A stretch of 64,000 nucleotides of DNA from Palsa-504 sp963767565 (GCA_963767565.1 CAVYEG010000006.1:1860001-1924000); one strand, 5' to 3'; counted from the stretch's first letter, positions 17,405 to 26,819 are shown. Translations and numbers: made by a program. The notes: a model not told the origin generated them from the sequence alone.

Positions 17405-19519
17405 TCATGGGGCCGGGACGGCCAGCACGTCGGCGGCCACGGCGCCGGACGGCCCGCAGATCAGCGGGTTGATGTCCAGCGCGGCCAGCACGTCGCCCAG
17501 GTCGGCGGCCAGGTCGGACAGGCCGGCCATGGCGCCGGCGATCGAGTCGAGGTCGGCCGGCGGCTGGCCGCGGGCTCCGGCCAGTACGGCGGCCAGCCGG
17601 AGCCGGGCACAGATCGCCCGGGCCCGCGCGCGGGTGACCGGAGGCAGCACCACGGCCCGTTCGGCCAAAATCTCGATCAAGACCCCGCCGGCGCTGATGA
17701 CCAGCAGCGGGCCCAGGGCCGGGTCGCGGACCAGGCCCAGGGCCAGTTCGGTGCCGGGCCCGGCCGTCTCGCACACCAGCACCCGCGGGCCGAGGCGGGC
17801 GGCCAGGTCGTCGTAGGCGGCGCCGGCCGCGGCCGGGTCGCGCAGCCCGAGCCGCACTCCCCCGACGTCGGACTTGTGCGCGATGTGCGGCTCGTCGGTC
17901 TTGAGCACGACCGGGTAGCCGATCTGCGCCGCGGCCAGCAGGGCCCCGGCGCGGGTGCAGGCGCCGACAGCGCGGACCGCGGGAATGCCGTAGTCGCGGA
18001 GCAGGTCGAACAGGTCCGCGCCGCTCAGCCCGCCGGCGGCCAGCCGGTCCGCCCAGCGCCGCCGGCGGGCGCCCGGCGGGCCCGGGGCCGGCGGTGGCGC
18101 GGGACGTTCGGCGTGGTCGAGCAGGTGGCGCAGCGCGAGCAGGCCGGTGCGGCCGCCCTCCAGGACCGGCACCCCCGCGGCCCGGAGCCGCGCGGCGGCC
18201 ACCGGGTCGACGGCCGCGGGCAGGCCGGCCAGCACGGCGACCGGCTTGGCCGTGCCTGCCGCCGCGGCCAGGACGGCCCGGGGGTAGGCGTCGTCGCCGT
18301 CGAACTCGGGCACCAGGTCGACGGCCAGGGCGACCGCGGCCACCGCCGGGTCGGCGGCCAGCGCGGACAGGCACTCGCCGAACAGCGGCTCGGTGTCCCG
18401 CCCGGTCCCCCACACGTCCAGCGGGTTGCCGGGCGGCAGGCCCGGGTCGAGCACCGCGGCCAGCCGGTCCCGGGTGGCCGCGCTGATCGGCGCGAACGGG
18501 ACGCCGAGGTCGGCGGCCAGGTCCGCGACGTGGGCGCGTTCCAGGCCGGAGTCGTGCACGGTGGCCAGCCCGGTTCCGGCCCAGCGGCGGCCGGGGGTGA
18601 ACAGTTCCAGCGTGTCGGCCAGTTCGGCCAGGTCATGGACGCGGTGCACGCCGTAGGCGGCGGCCAGGGCCTCCCAGGCGCCGTCGGCGGCGGCTAGCGC
18701 GCCCGAGTGCGCGGACACCAGCGCCTGGCCGGCCGCCGACGCGCCCGCGCTGAGCAGCACGACCGGCACGTCGGCGGCCAGGGCCGCCGCCAGCGCCGCG
18801 CGCAGCCCGGCCGCGTCCCTGATGGCCTCGAGGACCAGGGCCAGCACCCGGGTCTCGGGCAGGCCCAGCGCGTAGCTGGCGTAGGCCGCCGCGGGCGTGA
18901 CGAGCTCCTGGCCGGAGGAAACGGCCAGGCTGAAGCCGAATCCGCGCCGGGCGCGCAGCAGCGCGGAGAACACCGAGCCCGAGTGGGTGATCAGCGCGAC
19001 CGGCCCGGCCGCGACCGGGTCCGGCTCGAGGTAGCCGACGGCGCGCAGGCCGCGGGCCACGTTGACGAAGCCCATGCAGCCCGCGCCGCACAGGGCCAGG
19101 CCGGCCTCGGTGGCGATCGCGGTCAGCCGGGTCCGCAGCCCGGTTGCGCCGGGCGGATCGAAGGCGTTCCCGAAGATGATGGCCGAACGGGCCTGGCTGC
19201 GTGCGGCCAGGACCAGCTGGTCTTCCAGCGCGGCGTCGGGCACGGCCAGCAGCGCCAGGTCGACCGGTTCCGGCACCTCGGCCAGGGTGGGCAGGCAGGG
19301 CGTGCCGCCGATGTCCGCGTAGCGCGGGTTGACCAGGTAGGTGCGCGGCCGGGACGGGCTGCGGGCCATCTCGGTGATCATCCGCGCGCCCAGGCTGCCG
19401 GGCCGGGCGCTGGCCCCGACCAGGGCGACGCTGCGTGCCTCCAGCATCGCCCGGACGGCCGGGACCTGCGCCTGGGCCTGGGCCTGGGTGGCGCCCTCGG
19501 TGATGAGCGGAGCGGTCAC
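17405..19519 (-). CDS. Acyl-CoA synthetase (NDP-forming), acetate-CoA ligase family
   Basis: A 704-residue fusion of the alpha and beta parts of the NDP-forming acyl-CoA synthetase family. The N-terminal CoA-binding Rossmann domain has ARSVALVGASARPGSLGARM. The middle carries GPVALITHSGSVFSALLRA and VVLLSAGASAAGQALVSAHSGA, where HSGA is expected to contain the phosphorylated His. The C-terminal ATP-grasp domain has GYPVVLKTDEPHIAHKSDVG and LDINPLI. It would make an acyl-CoA from a carboxylate and ATP. Its GTG start overlaps the stop of the upstream oxidoreductase gene (GTGA), so the two are translationally coupled and lie under the operator at 21175. Confidence 0.85.
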   Translation of the reverse strand: MTAPLITEGATQAQAQAQVPAVRAMLEARSVALVGASARPGSLGARMITEMARSPSRPRTYLVNPRYADIGGTPCLPTLAEVPEPVDLALLAVPDAALEDQLVLAARSQARSAIIFGNAFDPPGATGLRTRLTAIATEAGLALCGAGCMGFVNVARGLRAVGYLEPDPVAAGPVALITHSGSVFSALLRARRGFGFSLAVSSGQELVTPAAAYASYALGLPETRVLALVLEAIRDAAGLRAALAAALAADVPVVLLSAGASAAGQALVSAHSGALAAADGAWEALAAAYGVHRVHDLAELADTLELFTPGRRWAGTGLATVHDSGLERAHVADLAADLGVPFAPISAATRDRLAAVLDPGLPPGNPLDVWGTGRDTEPLFGECLSALAADPAVAAVALAVDLVPEFDGDDAYPRAVLAAAAGTAKPVAVLAGLPAAVDPVAAARLRAAGVPVLEGGRTGLLALRHLLDHAERPAPPPAPGPPGARRRRWADRLAAGGLSGADLFDLLRDYGIPAVRAVGACTRAGALLAAAQIGYPVVLKTDEPHIAHKSDVGGVRLGLRDPAAAGAAYDDLAARLGPRVLVCETAGPGTELALGLVRDPALGPLLVISAGGVLIEILAERAVVLPPVTRARARAICARLRLAAVLAGARGQPPADLDSIAGAMAGLSDLAADLGDVLAALDINPLICGPSGAVAADVLAVPAP

Positions 19520-21153
19520 CGGCGGCGCAGCACCGGCCGCCTGGCCGCGGCGCGGCGGTCGGCGAGCGCGGCCCGGGCCGCCTGCATGCCGGGGATGCCG
19601 CACACTCCCCCGCCCGCGTGAGTGGCCGAGCTGGCGTAGTACAGGCCGGGCACCGGCGTGCGGTAGTCGGCGAAGCCCGGCGCGGGCCGCATGTGGAACA
19701 GCTGCTCGAGCGACAGCTCGCCGTGGAAGATGTTGCCGCCGACCAGGCCGTAGTCGTGCTCCATCTCGTACGGGCCGACGATGTCCCGGTGCAGGATCGA
19801 GCTCTTGAAGTTCGGCGCTACCTCGTTGTAGCAGTCGATCATGCGGTCGGCGTAGGCCTGCAGTTCCTCGGTGTGCGGCTGCTCGCTCCAGTCGGCCGGG
19901 ACCCACTGGGTGAACAGGGACATGATGTGATACCCGTCCGGGCAAAGGGTCTTGTCGAACGCGGTCGGGATCACGCCGTCGGAGAACGGCCTGACCGCTG
20001 GCCTGCCCTCCCGGGCGTCTTGGAACGCGCGCTCGATGTAGGGCATGGTGGGGGCCATCTCCACCGAACCCGTGTGATGTTCCTGCAGGTTGGTGCCGGG
20101 GTCGGCGGTGAAGTCGGGGAGTTCGGCCAGGGCCAGGTTGATCTTGACCACGCCGCTGCGGGTCTTCCAGCGCTCGATGTCCGCGACGAAGTCGTCCGGC
20201 AGGTTCTGGCGGCCGACGTGGTCCAGGAACGCGGTGCGCGGGTGCAGGGAGGTGACCACGACCTTGGCCGTGAGCTGCTGGCCGTTCTCGAGCACGACGC
20301 CCTGTGCTTTGCCGTCGCTGATCAGGATCTGGCCGACCTTCGCGTCGGTGCGGATTTCGGCGCCGGCCTCGCGGGCGGCGTTCGCGATGGCGTCGGCCAC
20401 CGCACCCATGCCGCCCTCCTGGAAGCCCCAGTTGCCCAGGTGCCCGTCGCCGACGTCGCCGATCGAGTGGTGGGCCATGACGTAGGCGGTGCCCGGCTCG
20501 TAGGGGCCGGCCCAGGTGCCGATCACGCCGTTGACCGCCAGCGCCCCCTTGACCTGCGGCGACTCGAACCAGTCGTCGAGCAGGTCGGCGATCGACATCG
20601 TCATCAACCGGGTCACGTCGGCGATCGTGCGGACGTCCAGGCCGCGGTTTTTCCAGGCCAGCCTCAGGGTCTGCTTGAGGTCCCTGGGCTGGCGGGAGCC
20701 GAGGTTCGGCGGGACGGCGAGCAGCAGCGGGCCGAGCACGTCGGCCAGCCCGGCCAGCCAGGCGTCCCAGCGCGGCATGGCGCCGGCGTCCTTGGCGGAC
20801 CAGCGGGACACCTCGTCGTGGTTGCGCTGGGCGTCGTCGGCGTACAGCTTGATCGACCCGCCCTCGGGGAAGGCCTGGTAGTACGGGCCCATCGGGAAGA
20901 TCTTGTAGCCGTGCTTTTGCAGCTGGAGGTCGTTGATGATGGTCGGCGGCAGCAGCGACATCACGTACGACAGCCGGGTGACCCTGAAGTCGGGCGCATC
21001 TGGCCAGGGGGCTTCGGTGGTCGCGGCGCCGCCGGTCTTCGGCCGGGCCTCCAGCACCAGCGTGCGGGCGCCGGAGCGGGCCAGGTAGGCCGCGGCGACG
21101 AGGCCGTTGTGCCCGCCGCCGACGATGATCGCGTCGTAGTCCTTGGTACTCAT
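19516..21153 (-). CDS. NAD(P)/FAD-dependent oxidoreductase (PYROXD2 / phytoene desaturase-like)
   Basis: A 545-residue flavoprotein. The FAD site DAIIVGGGHNGLVAAAYLARSG is at the N-terminus, followed by LEARPKTGGAATTE, and the C-terminal flavin segment is ASSATHAGGGVCGIPGMQAA. The overall pattern matches the carotenoid-desaturase-like oxidoreductases related to PYROXD2. No carotenoid genes are nearby, so an amine or lipid substrate is more likely. ATG 21153 is chosen because GGAGG stands 10 bp before it. The gene shares a 125-bp divergent promoter with the TetR gene, and a palindromic operator overlaps its predicted -10 box. Confidence 0.8.
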   Translation of the reverse strand: MSTKDYDAIIVGGGHNGLVAAAYLARSGARTLVLEARPKTGGAATTEAPWPDAPDFRVTRLSYVMSLLPPTIINDLQLQKHGYKIFPMGPYYQAFPEGGSIKLYADDAQRNHDEVSRWSAKDAGAMPRWDAWLAGLADVLGPLLLAVPPNLGSRQPRDLKQTLRLAWKNRGLDVRTIADVTRLMTMSIADLLDDWFESPQVKGALAVNGVIGTWAGPYEPGTAYVMAHHSIGDVGDGHLGNWGFQEGGMGAVADAIANAAREAGAEIRTDAKVGQILISDGKAQGVVLENGQQLTAKVVVTSLHPRTAFLDHVGRQNLPDDFVADIERWKTRSGVVKINLALAELPDFTADPGTNLQEHHTGSVEMAPTMPYIERAFQDAREGRPAVRPFSDGVIPTAFDKTLCPDGYHIMSLFTQWVPADWSEQPHTEELQAYADRMIDCYNEVAPNFKSSILHRDIVGPYEMEHDYGLVGGNIFHGELSLEQLFHMRPAPGFADYRTPVPGLYYASSATHAGGGVCGIPGMQAARAALADRRAAARRPVLRRR

Positions 21154-21174
21154 GAAACCGGAGCCTCCGAAAGA

Positions 21175-21218
21175 TTGACTGAACATTCAGTCTAGAAGCT
21201 GCTACGATAAATTCTCAA
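21175..21218 (-). promoter_or_regulatory. Promoter and TetR-type operator, site 1
   Basis: On the minus strand TTGAGA (21213-21218), an 18-bp spacer and TAGACT (21189-21194) form a promoter. The palindrome GACTGAACATTCAGTC (21177-21192) overlaps the -10 box. The 22 bp 21175-21196 match the site at 41020-41041 at 21 of 22 positions. Location between the oxidoreductase and TetR genes suggests autoregulated repression of both. Confidence 0.75.
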
Positions 21219-21278
21219 GACCGCGATCCTGTTCAGCCGGCGGGCGAACGGGTCAAACCCCTGGAGGCGAGGGCCGGC

Positions 21279-21926
21279 ATGAAGGAGCAGGCGGGGGGCG
21301 AGCGGGAGACACAGCGGCGCGAGCAGATGCTGCGGGCGGCGATCGAGGTCATCCTCGAGCGCGGCTATGCCGAGACCAGGATCGCCGACGTGGCCGAGCG
21401 CACCGGGATCAGCCCGGCGCTGGTCATCTACTACTTCAAGACCCGGGACCAGCTGCTCACCGAGGCGATCAGGTACTCCGAGGACACCTGGTACGCCGAG
21501 AACATGCGGCGGATGGAAGAGACCCCGACCGCGGCCGGGAGGCTGGCTGAGGCCGTGGCCATGATCTGCCTGCCGGGCAATCCCGAGCCCCGGCAGTACT
21601 GGCTGCTGTGGCTGGACCTGTGGGCGTTCGCCCCGCGGAACCCGGGGATGGCCGCGGTACGGCAGAAGTCCGACGAGCGGTGGCGGGAAACCATCCGCTC
21701 CATCGTGCTGGCCGGCCAGGAGGCCGGCGAGTTCGCGTCCGTGGACGCGGACGACTTCACGATCACGCTGGCCGGCCTGCTCGACGGGCTGGCCGTGCAG
21801 ATCGCGCTCGAAGACCCGGATGTGCCGCCGCAGCGCGCGTACGGGCTGGCGATGCGGTTCGCGGCCGGGGAGCTCGGGTTCGACTGGAAGCCCGCACCGA
21901 AACGGGCGCGCAAACGCGGTAGGTAA
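21279..21926 (+). CDS. TetR family transcriptional regulator (BetI-like C-terminus)
   Basis: A 215-residue repressor. The N-terminal helix-turn-helix is MLRAAIEVILERGYAETRIA plus VAERTGISPALVIYYFKTRD. The C-terminal ligand domain (WLLWLDLWAFAPRNPGM, FTITLAGLLDGLAVQIALED) matches the TetR_C_6/BetI group, whose known members sense choline or betaine-like compounds. It is divergent from the FAD oxidoreductase and 18 bp upstream of the PotA-type ATPase gene. The palindromic GACTGAAC sites at 21177, 39571 and 41022 are its probable operators. The ligand is unknown; an amine would fit the regulon. Confidence 0.85.
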   Translation: MKEQAGGERETQRREQMLRAAIEVILERGYAETRIADVAERTGISPALVIYYFKTRDQLLTEAIRYSEDTWYAENMRRMEETPTAAGRLAEAVAMICLPGNPEPRQYWLLWLDLWAFAPRNPGMAAVRQKSDERWRETIRSIVLAGQEAGEFASVDADDFTITLAGLLDGLAVQIALEDPDVPPQRAYGLAMRFAAGELGFDWKPAPKRARKRGR

Positions 21927-21944
21927 CTTTCGGCAGGAGGCGCC

Positions 21945-23051
21945 GTGGCTGGAGGAAGCATTGAACTGGTCGCGCTGACCAAGAGGTTCGGCGAGATCGC
22001 GGTCGACAACATCGACCTGACCGTGGCCAGCGGTGAGTTCTTCTCCCTCCTCGGCCCTTCGGGCTGCGGCAAGACCACCACCTTGCGGCTGATCGCCGGG
22101 TTCGAGCAGCCGACCTCGGGCAAGATCCTGCTGGACGGCGTCGACGTGTCGGACGTGCCGGCGCACCGGCGCAACGTCAACACGGTGTTCCAGAGCTACG
22201 CGCTGTTCCCGTTCCTGTCCGTCTCCGACAACGTGGCGTTCGGCCTGCGGCACCGCAAGCTGGCCAAGGCGGACCTCAGCCGCCGGGTGAACGACGCCCT
22301 GGAACTGGTCAGGATGACCTCCTTCGCCAAGCGGCGGCCGGGCCAGCTGTCCGGCGGCCAGCAGCAGCGGGTCGCGCTGGCCCGCGCGCTCGTGCTCAAC
22401 CCCGCGGTGCTGCTGCTCGACGAGCCGCTCGGCGCGCTGGACGCCAAGCTGCGCCGCTCACTCAAGGTCGAGCTCAAGGCGCTGCAGGAACGCGTCGGCA
22501 TCACCTTCCTGTACGTCACCCATGACCAGGAGGAGGCGCTGACCATGTCCGACCGCCTGGCCGTGATGAACGCCGGCAAGATCGTGCAGATCGGCACGCC
22601 CCGCCAGGTCTACGAGGAGCCCGCCGACACCTACGTGGCCGATTTCCTGGGCGCGGCCAACCTGATGGAGGTCTGGGTCAGCGCGCCGGGCGCGATCCGG
22701 CTGGGCGACTTCGCGTTGTCCTCCGAACGCTGCGAGGCCGCCAGCGGCGGCCGCGCGCACGCCGTGATCAGGCCGGAGCGGGTGCGGGTGGAGCCGCACG
22801 GGTCACCCGGCGACAACCGCGTGCCCGCCATGGTCGAGCGCGTGGTCTTCCTTGGCGCCGCCCTGCAGGTCATGCTGCGGCTGGCTACCGGCGTGTCGCT
22901 GCAGGCCCTGATGCAGAACGACGGCGAGCGCCCGGACCTGACCCAGGGCACTCCGGTGCACTGCTACCTGCCGCCCGACGCGCTGCGCGTGCTGGCCGGC
23001 GCGGCCGGGGAGGTTCCGGTCGCCGAGGACGAGCCGCTAGTAGCGACCTGA
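21945..23051 (+). CDS. ABC transporter ATP-binding protein, PotA type
   Basis: A 368-residue ATPase that powers import through a PotBC-type permease. Walker A GPSGCGKTT is at residues 37-45, the signature LSGGQ at 135-139, Walker B LLLDE at 156-160, and THDQEEALTMSDRLAVM holds the switch His. The C-terminal 120 residues form the TOBE domain of spermidine/putrescine importers. The GTG start is preceded by AGGAGG. No permease follows, but permease and binding-protein genes without an ATPase lie at 36393-39533 under the same operator, so the transporter is probably assembled from both loci. Confidence 0.85.
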   Translation: MAGGSIELVALTKRFGEIAVDNIDLTVASGEFFSLLGPSGCGKTTTLRLIAGFEQPTSGKILLDGVDVSDVPAHRRNVNTVFQSYALFPFLSVSDNVAFGLRHRKLAKADLSRRVNDALELVRMTSFAKRRPGQLSGGQQQRVALARALVLNPAVLLLDEPLGALDAKLRRSLKVELKALQERVGITFLYVTHDQEEALTMSDRLAVMNAGKIVQIGTPRQVYEEPADTYVADFLGAANLMEVWVSAPGAIRLGDFALSSERCEAASGGRAHAVIRPERVRVEPHGSPGDNRVPAMVERVVFLGAALQVMLRLATGVSLQALMQNDGERPDLTQGTPVHCYLPPDALRVLAGAAGEVPVAEDEPLVAT

Positions 23052-23179
23052 CCTTCGTCCCGGCCTGTCTTGTCCCGGTGGCCCCGTGCAGCCTGGCTGT
23101 CTGAGCGGCGGCCGAGCGGAGCGGCGCGGACGCTGCGATTTGTTACGATCGCTGGCACGACCGAGAGGGCGGTGTCAGC

Positions 23180-23797
23180 ATGGCGGCCAGGACCCGGCAG
23201 CTGGAGAACGCTACGCTGACCACCCGGGTGGCCAACGAGGCGAGCTGGGGCGACCTGCAAAAGGTCCTCAGTTCCACCGCGCCTGCGAGCTGTCAATGCC
23301 AGCGGTACAAGATGCAGCCCAAGGAGTGCCTCGTCACGACCTCAGTCGAGGAGCGCGCCCACCGGTTCCGCATTCAGACAGACCCGGATGCGCCAGACGC
23401 CGAGGCAACCACCGGGCTCGTCGCCTACCTCGACGACGAGCCCGTCGGCTGGTGCGCGGTCGAACCGCGGACCGCCTACATCGGTCTGGTGCGCGGCGGG
23501 CGGGTGGCGTGGACTGGCCGCTCGGAGGACCGGACCGACGACTCAGTCTGGGCGGTGACCTGTTTCGTCACCCGGGCCGGGTTCCGTCGGCGCGGCATCA
23601 GCCGGGCACTTGCCCGCGCCGCGGTTGAGTTTGCCCGGGATCACGGCGCACGGGCTGTCGAGGGCTATGCCATGACGACGAGGAATGCCGTCTCAGACGA
23701 GCTGCACGTCGGCACCGAGGGCACGTTCGCCGCCGCTGGCTTCACCGAGGTCTCCCGGCCGTCGCCACGCCGCGTCGTCATGCGCATCGACTTGTGA
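23180..23797 (+). CDS. GNAT family N-acetyltransferase
   Basis: A 205-residue protein. The acetyl-CoA-binding motif A is VWAVTCFVTRAGFRRRGISRALARAAVEFA, with the RRRGIS pyrophosphate loop. The N-terminal part has a CQCQRYKMQPKEC cluster of three cysteines, seen in a subgroup of actinobacterial GNAT proteins. The VAYLDDEPVGWCAVEPR strand pair precedes motif A. The acceptor is unknown. It stands alone, with the convergent enoyl-CoA hydratase ending 13 bp away. Confidence 0.8.
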   Translation: MAARTRQLENATLTTRVANEASWGDLQKVLSSTAPASCQCQRYKMQPKECLVTTSVEERAHRFRIQTDPDAPDAEATTGLVAYLDDEPVGWCAVEPRTAYIGLVRGGRVAWTGRSEDRTDDSVWAVTCFVTRAGFRRRGISRALARAAVEFARDHGARAVEGYAMTTRNAVSDELHVGTEGTFAAAGFTEVSRPSPRRVVMRIDL

Positions 23798-23810
23798 CTC
23801 TGGCGGTCGG

Positions 23811-24596
23811 TCAGCGGCCGGTGAAGTGGGCTTCGCGGCGTTCGACGAAGCTGCCCAGGCCCTCGGCGGCGTCCTGGCTGCGCAGGATGCCGGGCAGCAG
23901 CGCGGCGAGGCAGTCCCGGGCGGCGGCCGGGCCGTCGCCCAGCCCAGCGCGGGCGCTGGCCAGGGTAGCCTGCACGCCCAGCGGGGCCTGTCGCGCGATG
24001 AGCTGAGCCAGTTCGGTAGCCCGCTGGACGTGCGTGCCGGGCGGGACGACTTCCTGCACCAGGCCGATGCGCAGCGCCTCGGCGGCACCGAACTCCTCGG
24101 CGGTGAGCAGGAAGCGCATCGCGTTGCCCCAGCCCAGCTGGGCGGGCGCGCGGAAGGTGGCACCGCCGAACGGCACGATCCCGCGGGCGATCTCCAGCTG
24201 GCTGAAGCGGACGTCATCGGCGGCGATCACGATGTCGGCGGCCAGGGCGAGCTCGATGGACAAGGTGAACGCGATGCCGTTGACCGCCATCACCACCGGC
24301 TTGGGCACCGGGTCGCCCCAAACCGCGAACGGGTCGAAGCGGTGCGCGCCGCTCAGGACGTCCGGGCCGCCTGCGGTCACCGCCGGGCCGACCTCGGCCA
24401 GGTCCAGGCCCGCGGAAAAGTGGTCGCCGTGGGCGAACAGGACGCCGACGCGCAGTTCGTCGTCCGTGCCCAGCAGCTCGTAGGCGCCGCCCAGCGCGTC
24501 GATGGTGGCCAGATTGAACGCGTTGCGCTTGGCCGGGCGGTTGACGCCCATGAGCAGCACGTGCCCGTCGCGTTCCACGGTTATCGGCTCTGTCAC
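23811..24596 (-). CDS. Enoyl-CoA hydratase / crotonase family protein
   Basis: A 261-residue crotonase from GTG 24596, with GGAG at the right distance. The oxyanion-hole segments are GDHFSAGLDLAEV and MAVNGIAFTLSIELALAADI. The usual GHxxGGG pattern is replaced by NGIAFTLSIE, and the first catalytic Glu equivalent in the LEIARGIVPFGGA segment is retained as LEIARG. The hydratase reaction is therefore likely but not certain; other crotonase reactions are possible. No beta-oxidation partner is adjacent. It is divergent from the zinc alcohol dehydrogenase gene, with 84 bp between the starts. Confidence 0.75.
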   Translation of the reverse strand: MTEPITVERDGHVLLMGVNRPAKRNAFNLATIDALGGAYELLGTDDELRVGVLFAHGDHFSAGLDLAEVGPAVTAGGPDVLSGAHRFDPFAVWGDPVPKPVVMAVNGIAFTLSIELALAADIVIAADDVRFSQLEIARGIVPFGGATFRAPAQLGWGNAMRFLLTAEEFGAAEALRIGLVQEVVPPGTHVQRATELAQLIARQAPLGVQATLASARAGLGDGPAAARDCLAALLPGILRSQDAAEGLGSFVERREAHFTGR

Positions 24597-24680
24597 TGGC
24601 GCTCCTTGGTCACTGACGTTCGGTCTGATCCGGGGTGGGACCACCGTACGCTGGCCCGCCGCGGGTGGGACCCTTGGCCT

Positions 24681-25685
24681 ATGCGCGCATTGATGATCAC
24701 CGGCCGGCGATCGGCCCGGGTGGAGGAGGTGGAGGCTCCGGTGCCGGGGGCGGGTCAGGTGGTGGTCGACGTCCGCCGGGCCGGCATCTGCGGGACGGAC
24801 GCGGAGCTGTTCAACGAGCAGCTGGCCTACTTCGCCCAGGGCAAGATCGGGTTCCCGATCCGGCCGGGGCACGAGTGGTGCGGCGTGGTCACGGCGGTCG
24901 GCACCGGGGTCGATCCCAGGTGGCTCGGGGTCAGGGTGACCGGGGACACCATGCTGGGCTGTGGCCGGTGCCCGCGGTGCCAGGCCGGGCGGGGGAACGT
25001 CTGCGCCGACCGCGGCGAGGTCGGGATCATGGGCTGGGCGGGCGGACTGGCCGAGCAGGTGCTGGTGCCCGCGTCCAGCCTGTACCGGCTGCCCGACGCC
25101 GTCGACGACCGGGCCGGCGCGCTGGTCGAGCCGGGCGGTAACGCCTGGCGGGCTGCCTCGGCCGCGGGCGCTGCCCCGGGTCGGCGGATCCTGGTCTGCG
25201 GACCGGGCACCATCGGGCTGCTGACCACGGCGTTCGCGCAGGCTGCGGGAGCCGAGGTGGACATCCTGGCGGTAGACGATGGGCGGCGGGAGCTGGCCGC
25301 GTCGTTCGGGGCCGCCGGGTACTGGACGGCAGAGGACCCGCCGGGGCCGGGATACGACGCGGTGGTGGACTGCACCGACGACCAGCGGGTCCCGGCCTGG
25401 GCGCTGAGCCTGGCCGAGCCGGGCGGGCGCGTGGTGTACATCGGCGTATCGGGCACGCCCAGCCCGATCGACAGCCGGGATCTGGTCCTTTCAGACCTGA
25501 CCGCGGTGGGCATCCTCGGCGCGTCGGCGGGGCTCGCCCCGGCCATCGAGCATTACGCGGACGGCCGGGTCGACCCGGCCGGCATCGTGGCGGTAACCGT
25601 GGGCCTGGACCGGGCCGCCGAGGCGCTGGCCGGGCAGCTCGACACCGGGGCAGGCACCAAGATCCACATCGACCCGCGGGCCTAG
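24681..25685 (+). CDS. Zinc-dependent alcohol/sugar dehydrogenase (MDR superfamily)
   Basis: A 334-residue medium-chain dehydrogenase. The catalytic zinc site has Cys and His in GICGTDAELF and GHEWCG; the structural zinc lobe is CGRCPRCQAGRGNVC. The cofactor site is ILVCGPGTIGLLTTAFAQAAGA and the enzyme closes with GRVVYIGVSG. It resembles glucose or threonine-type dehydrogenases; the substrate is unknown. ATG 24681 is the first start after the divergent promoter; MIT at 24693 is an alternative. It is convergent with the YciI gene, 13 bp apart. Confidence 0.85.
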   Translation: MRALMITGRRSARVEEVEAPVPGAGQVVVDVRRAGICGTDAELFNEQLAYFAQGKIGFPIRPGHEWCGVVTAVGTGVDPRWLGVRVTGDTMLGCGRCPRCQAGRGNVCADRGEVGIMGWAGGLAEQVLVPASSLYRLPDAVDDRAGALVEPGGNAWRAASAAGAAPGRRILVCGPGTIGLLTTAFAQAAGAEVDILAVDDGRRELAASFGAAGYWTAEDPPGPGYDAVVDCTDDQRVPAWALSLAEPGGRVVYIGVSGTPSPIDSRDLVLSDLTAVGILGASAGLAPAIEHYADGRVDPAGIVAVTVGLDRAAEALAGQLDTGAGTKIHIDPRA

Positions 25686-25698
25686 CGCGCCCGCCAGG

Positions 25699-26058
25699 CT
25701 AGTCGTCCCAGAACGGCCGGACCTCGATGATCCCGATGCTGGCCGTCGGGTGGCGTGAGGCGATGTCGATGGCCTCGTCCAGGTCGGCGCAGTCGATCAC
25801 GTCGTAGCCCGCGACCTGCTCCTTGGTCTCGGCAAACGGGCCGTCGCTGACCAGCAGGTTGCCCTCCCGGACCTGCACGGTGGTCGCGTCGCTGACCGGC
25901 CGGAGCCGGCCTCCGTGCAGCCGCGCACCACGGGCCGTAAGCTCGCTGAGCCAGGTCTCCAGCGCGCGGGCCGCGGGCGTACCCGGGATCTGGCAGTCGC
26001 TCTCCGGGCCGAACGCGATGGACTCGTCCGCGCAGTGGATCAGCATGTACTTCATCAT
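25699..26058 (-). CDS. YciI family protein (YCII-related)
   Basis: A 119-residue dimeric alpha+beta barrel protein. MKYMLIHCADES opens the typical first strand; GARLHGGRLRPVSDATTVQVRE with VSDGPFAETKEQVAGYDVID is the conserved core of the YCII/DGPF family; HPTASIGIIEVRPF ends it. In Actinobacteria these genes often lie beside ECF sigma factors, but none is present here. The DUF899 gene ends 12 bp upstream on the same strand, so the two form a small operon. Confidence 0.9.
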   Translation of the reverse strand: MMKYMLIHCADESIAFGPESDCQIPGTPAARALETWLSELTARGARLHGGRLRPVSDATTVQVREGNLLVSDGPFAETKEQVAGYDVIDCADLDEAIDIASRHPTASIGIIEVRPFWDD

Positions 26059-26070
26059 GTCCTCCCCGGC

Positions 26071-26793
26071 CTATCCTGCCTCGCCGTCCGGGAGGCCGTA
26101 CCGGTCATGGTAGACGGCCTGCCCGACGTGGTATTGGCGGCCGATCGGGGTGAGGTCAAGGTAGTTGAACGTGCCGAGCAGCAGGTCACCGCCGCGGGCG
26201 TACGACGAGTAGGTGTGAAAGATGCTGCCGTCGTCGCGCAGGAACACGCTGGTGCCGGGCTGCTCACCCTCGGTGGCCCAGGGCTGACCCGCCGCCGTGA
26301 GCTCGGCCTTGGTCCGGTAGTTATACTCCACCGGAGCGATCGACTCGTCCAGCGTGACGTGGAAGTCGTAGTTGAAGTCGCTCCCGTAGGAGGAGTAGAA
26401 GGGCACGGTCCAGCCCATGCGGGCCCGGAACGCGCTCAGCTTCTCCCACGGACCGCGGGATACGACCGCCAGGGTGGTCCGGGCCGCGTGCAGGTGCCCG
26501 AGCTGACCAATGTTGTCGATCAGGAACGAGCAGCTTGGGCAGCCCGCGTCCAGATCCCACCGCCACATGAGGTGATAGACGATGAGCTGAGTGCGGCCTT
26601 CGAACAGTTCGGGCAGGCTCACCTTGCCTTCCGCCCCCTCGAAGACGTACTCCTTGTCGATCTTGACCATGGGCAGCCGGCGGCGTTCGGCGTTGACCGC
26701 GTCGCGCTGGCGGGTCAGACCCTTCTCCTGCTCGAGCAGCAGCCCGCGCTGGGCTAGCCAGTCCTGGCGGGACGCGACCTGGGGAAGACTCAT
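26071..26793 (-). CDS. DUF899 family thioredoxin-like protein
   Basis: A 240-residue protein from ATG 26793. The conserved DUF899 run is WDLDAGCPSCSFLIDNIGQL, carrying a CPSC redox-type motif, then SFYSSYGSDFNYDFHVT-like FYSSYGSDFNYDFHV, GTSVFLRDDGSIFHTYSSYA and FNYLDLTPIGRQY. The family has a thioredoxin fold and no settled function. An upstream in-frame extension to 26982 is excluded because it is Pro/Arg-rich and unlike the family. It is co-directional with the YciI gene. Confidence 0.85.
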   Translation of the reverse strand: MSLPQVASRQDWLAQRGLLLEQEKGLTRQRDAVNAERRRLPMVKIDKEYVFEGAEGKVSLPELFEGRTQLIVYHLMWRWDLDAGCPSCSFLIDNIGQLGHLHAARTTLAVVSRGPWEKLSAFRARMGWTVPFYSSYGSDFNYDFHVTLDESIAPVEYNYRTKAELTAAGQPWATEGEQPGTSVFLRDDGSIFHTYSSYARGGDLLLGTFNYLDLTPIGRQYHVGQAVYHDRYGLPDGEAG

Positions 26794-26819
26794 CACAACC
26801 TCCGCGTGCTTGGATCTCG

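Noticed and set aside
19516..21153. Carotenoid biosynthesis (phytoene desaturase)
   Set aside because: No phytoene synthase, GGPP synthase or cyclase nearby; the sequence fits the PYROXD2-like group and the neighbours suggest amine catabolism.
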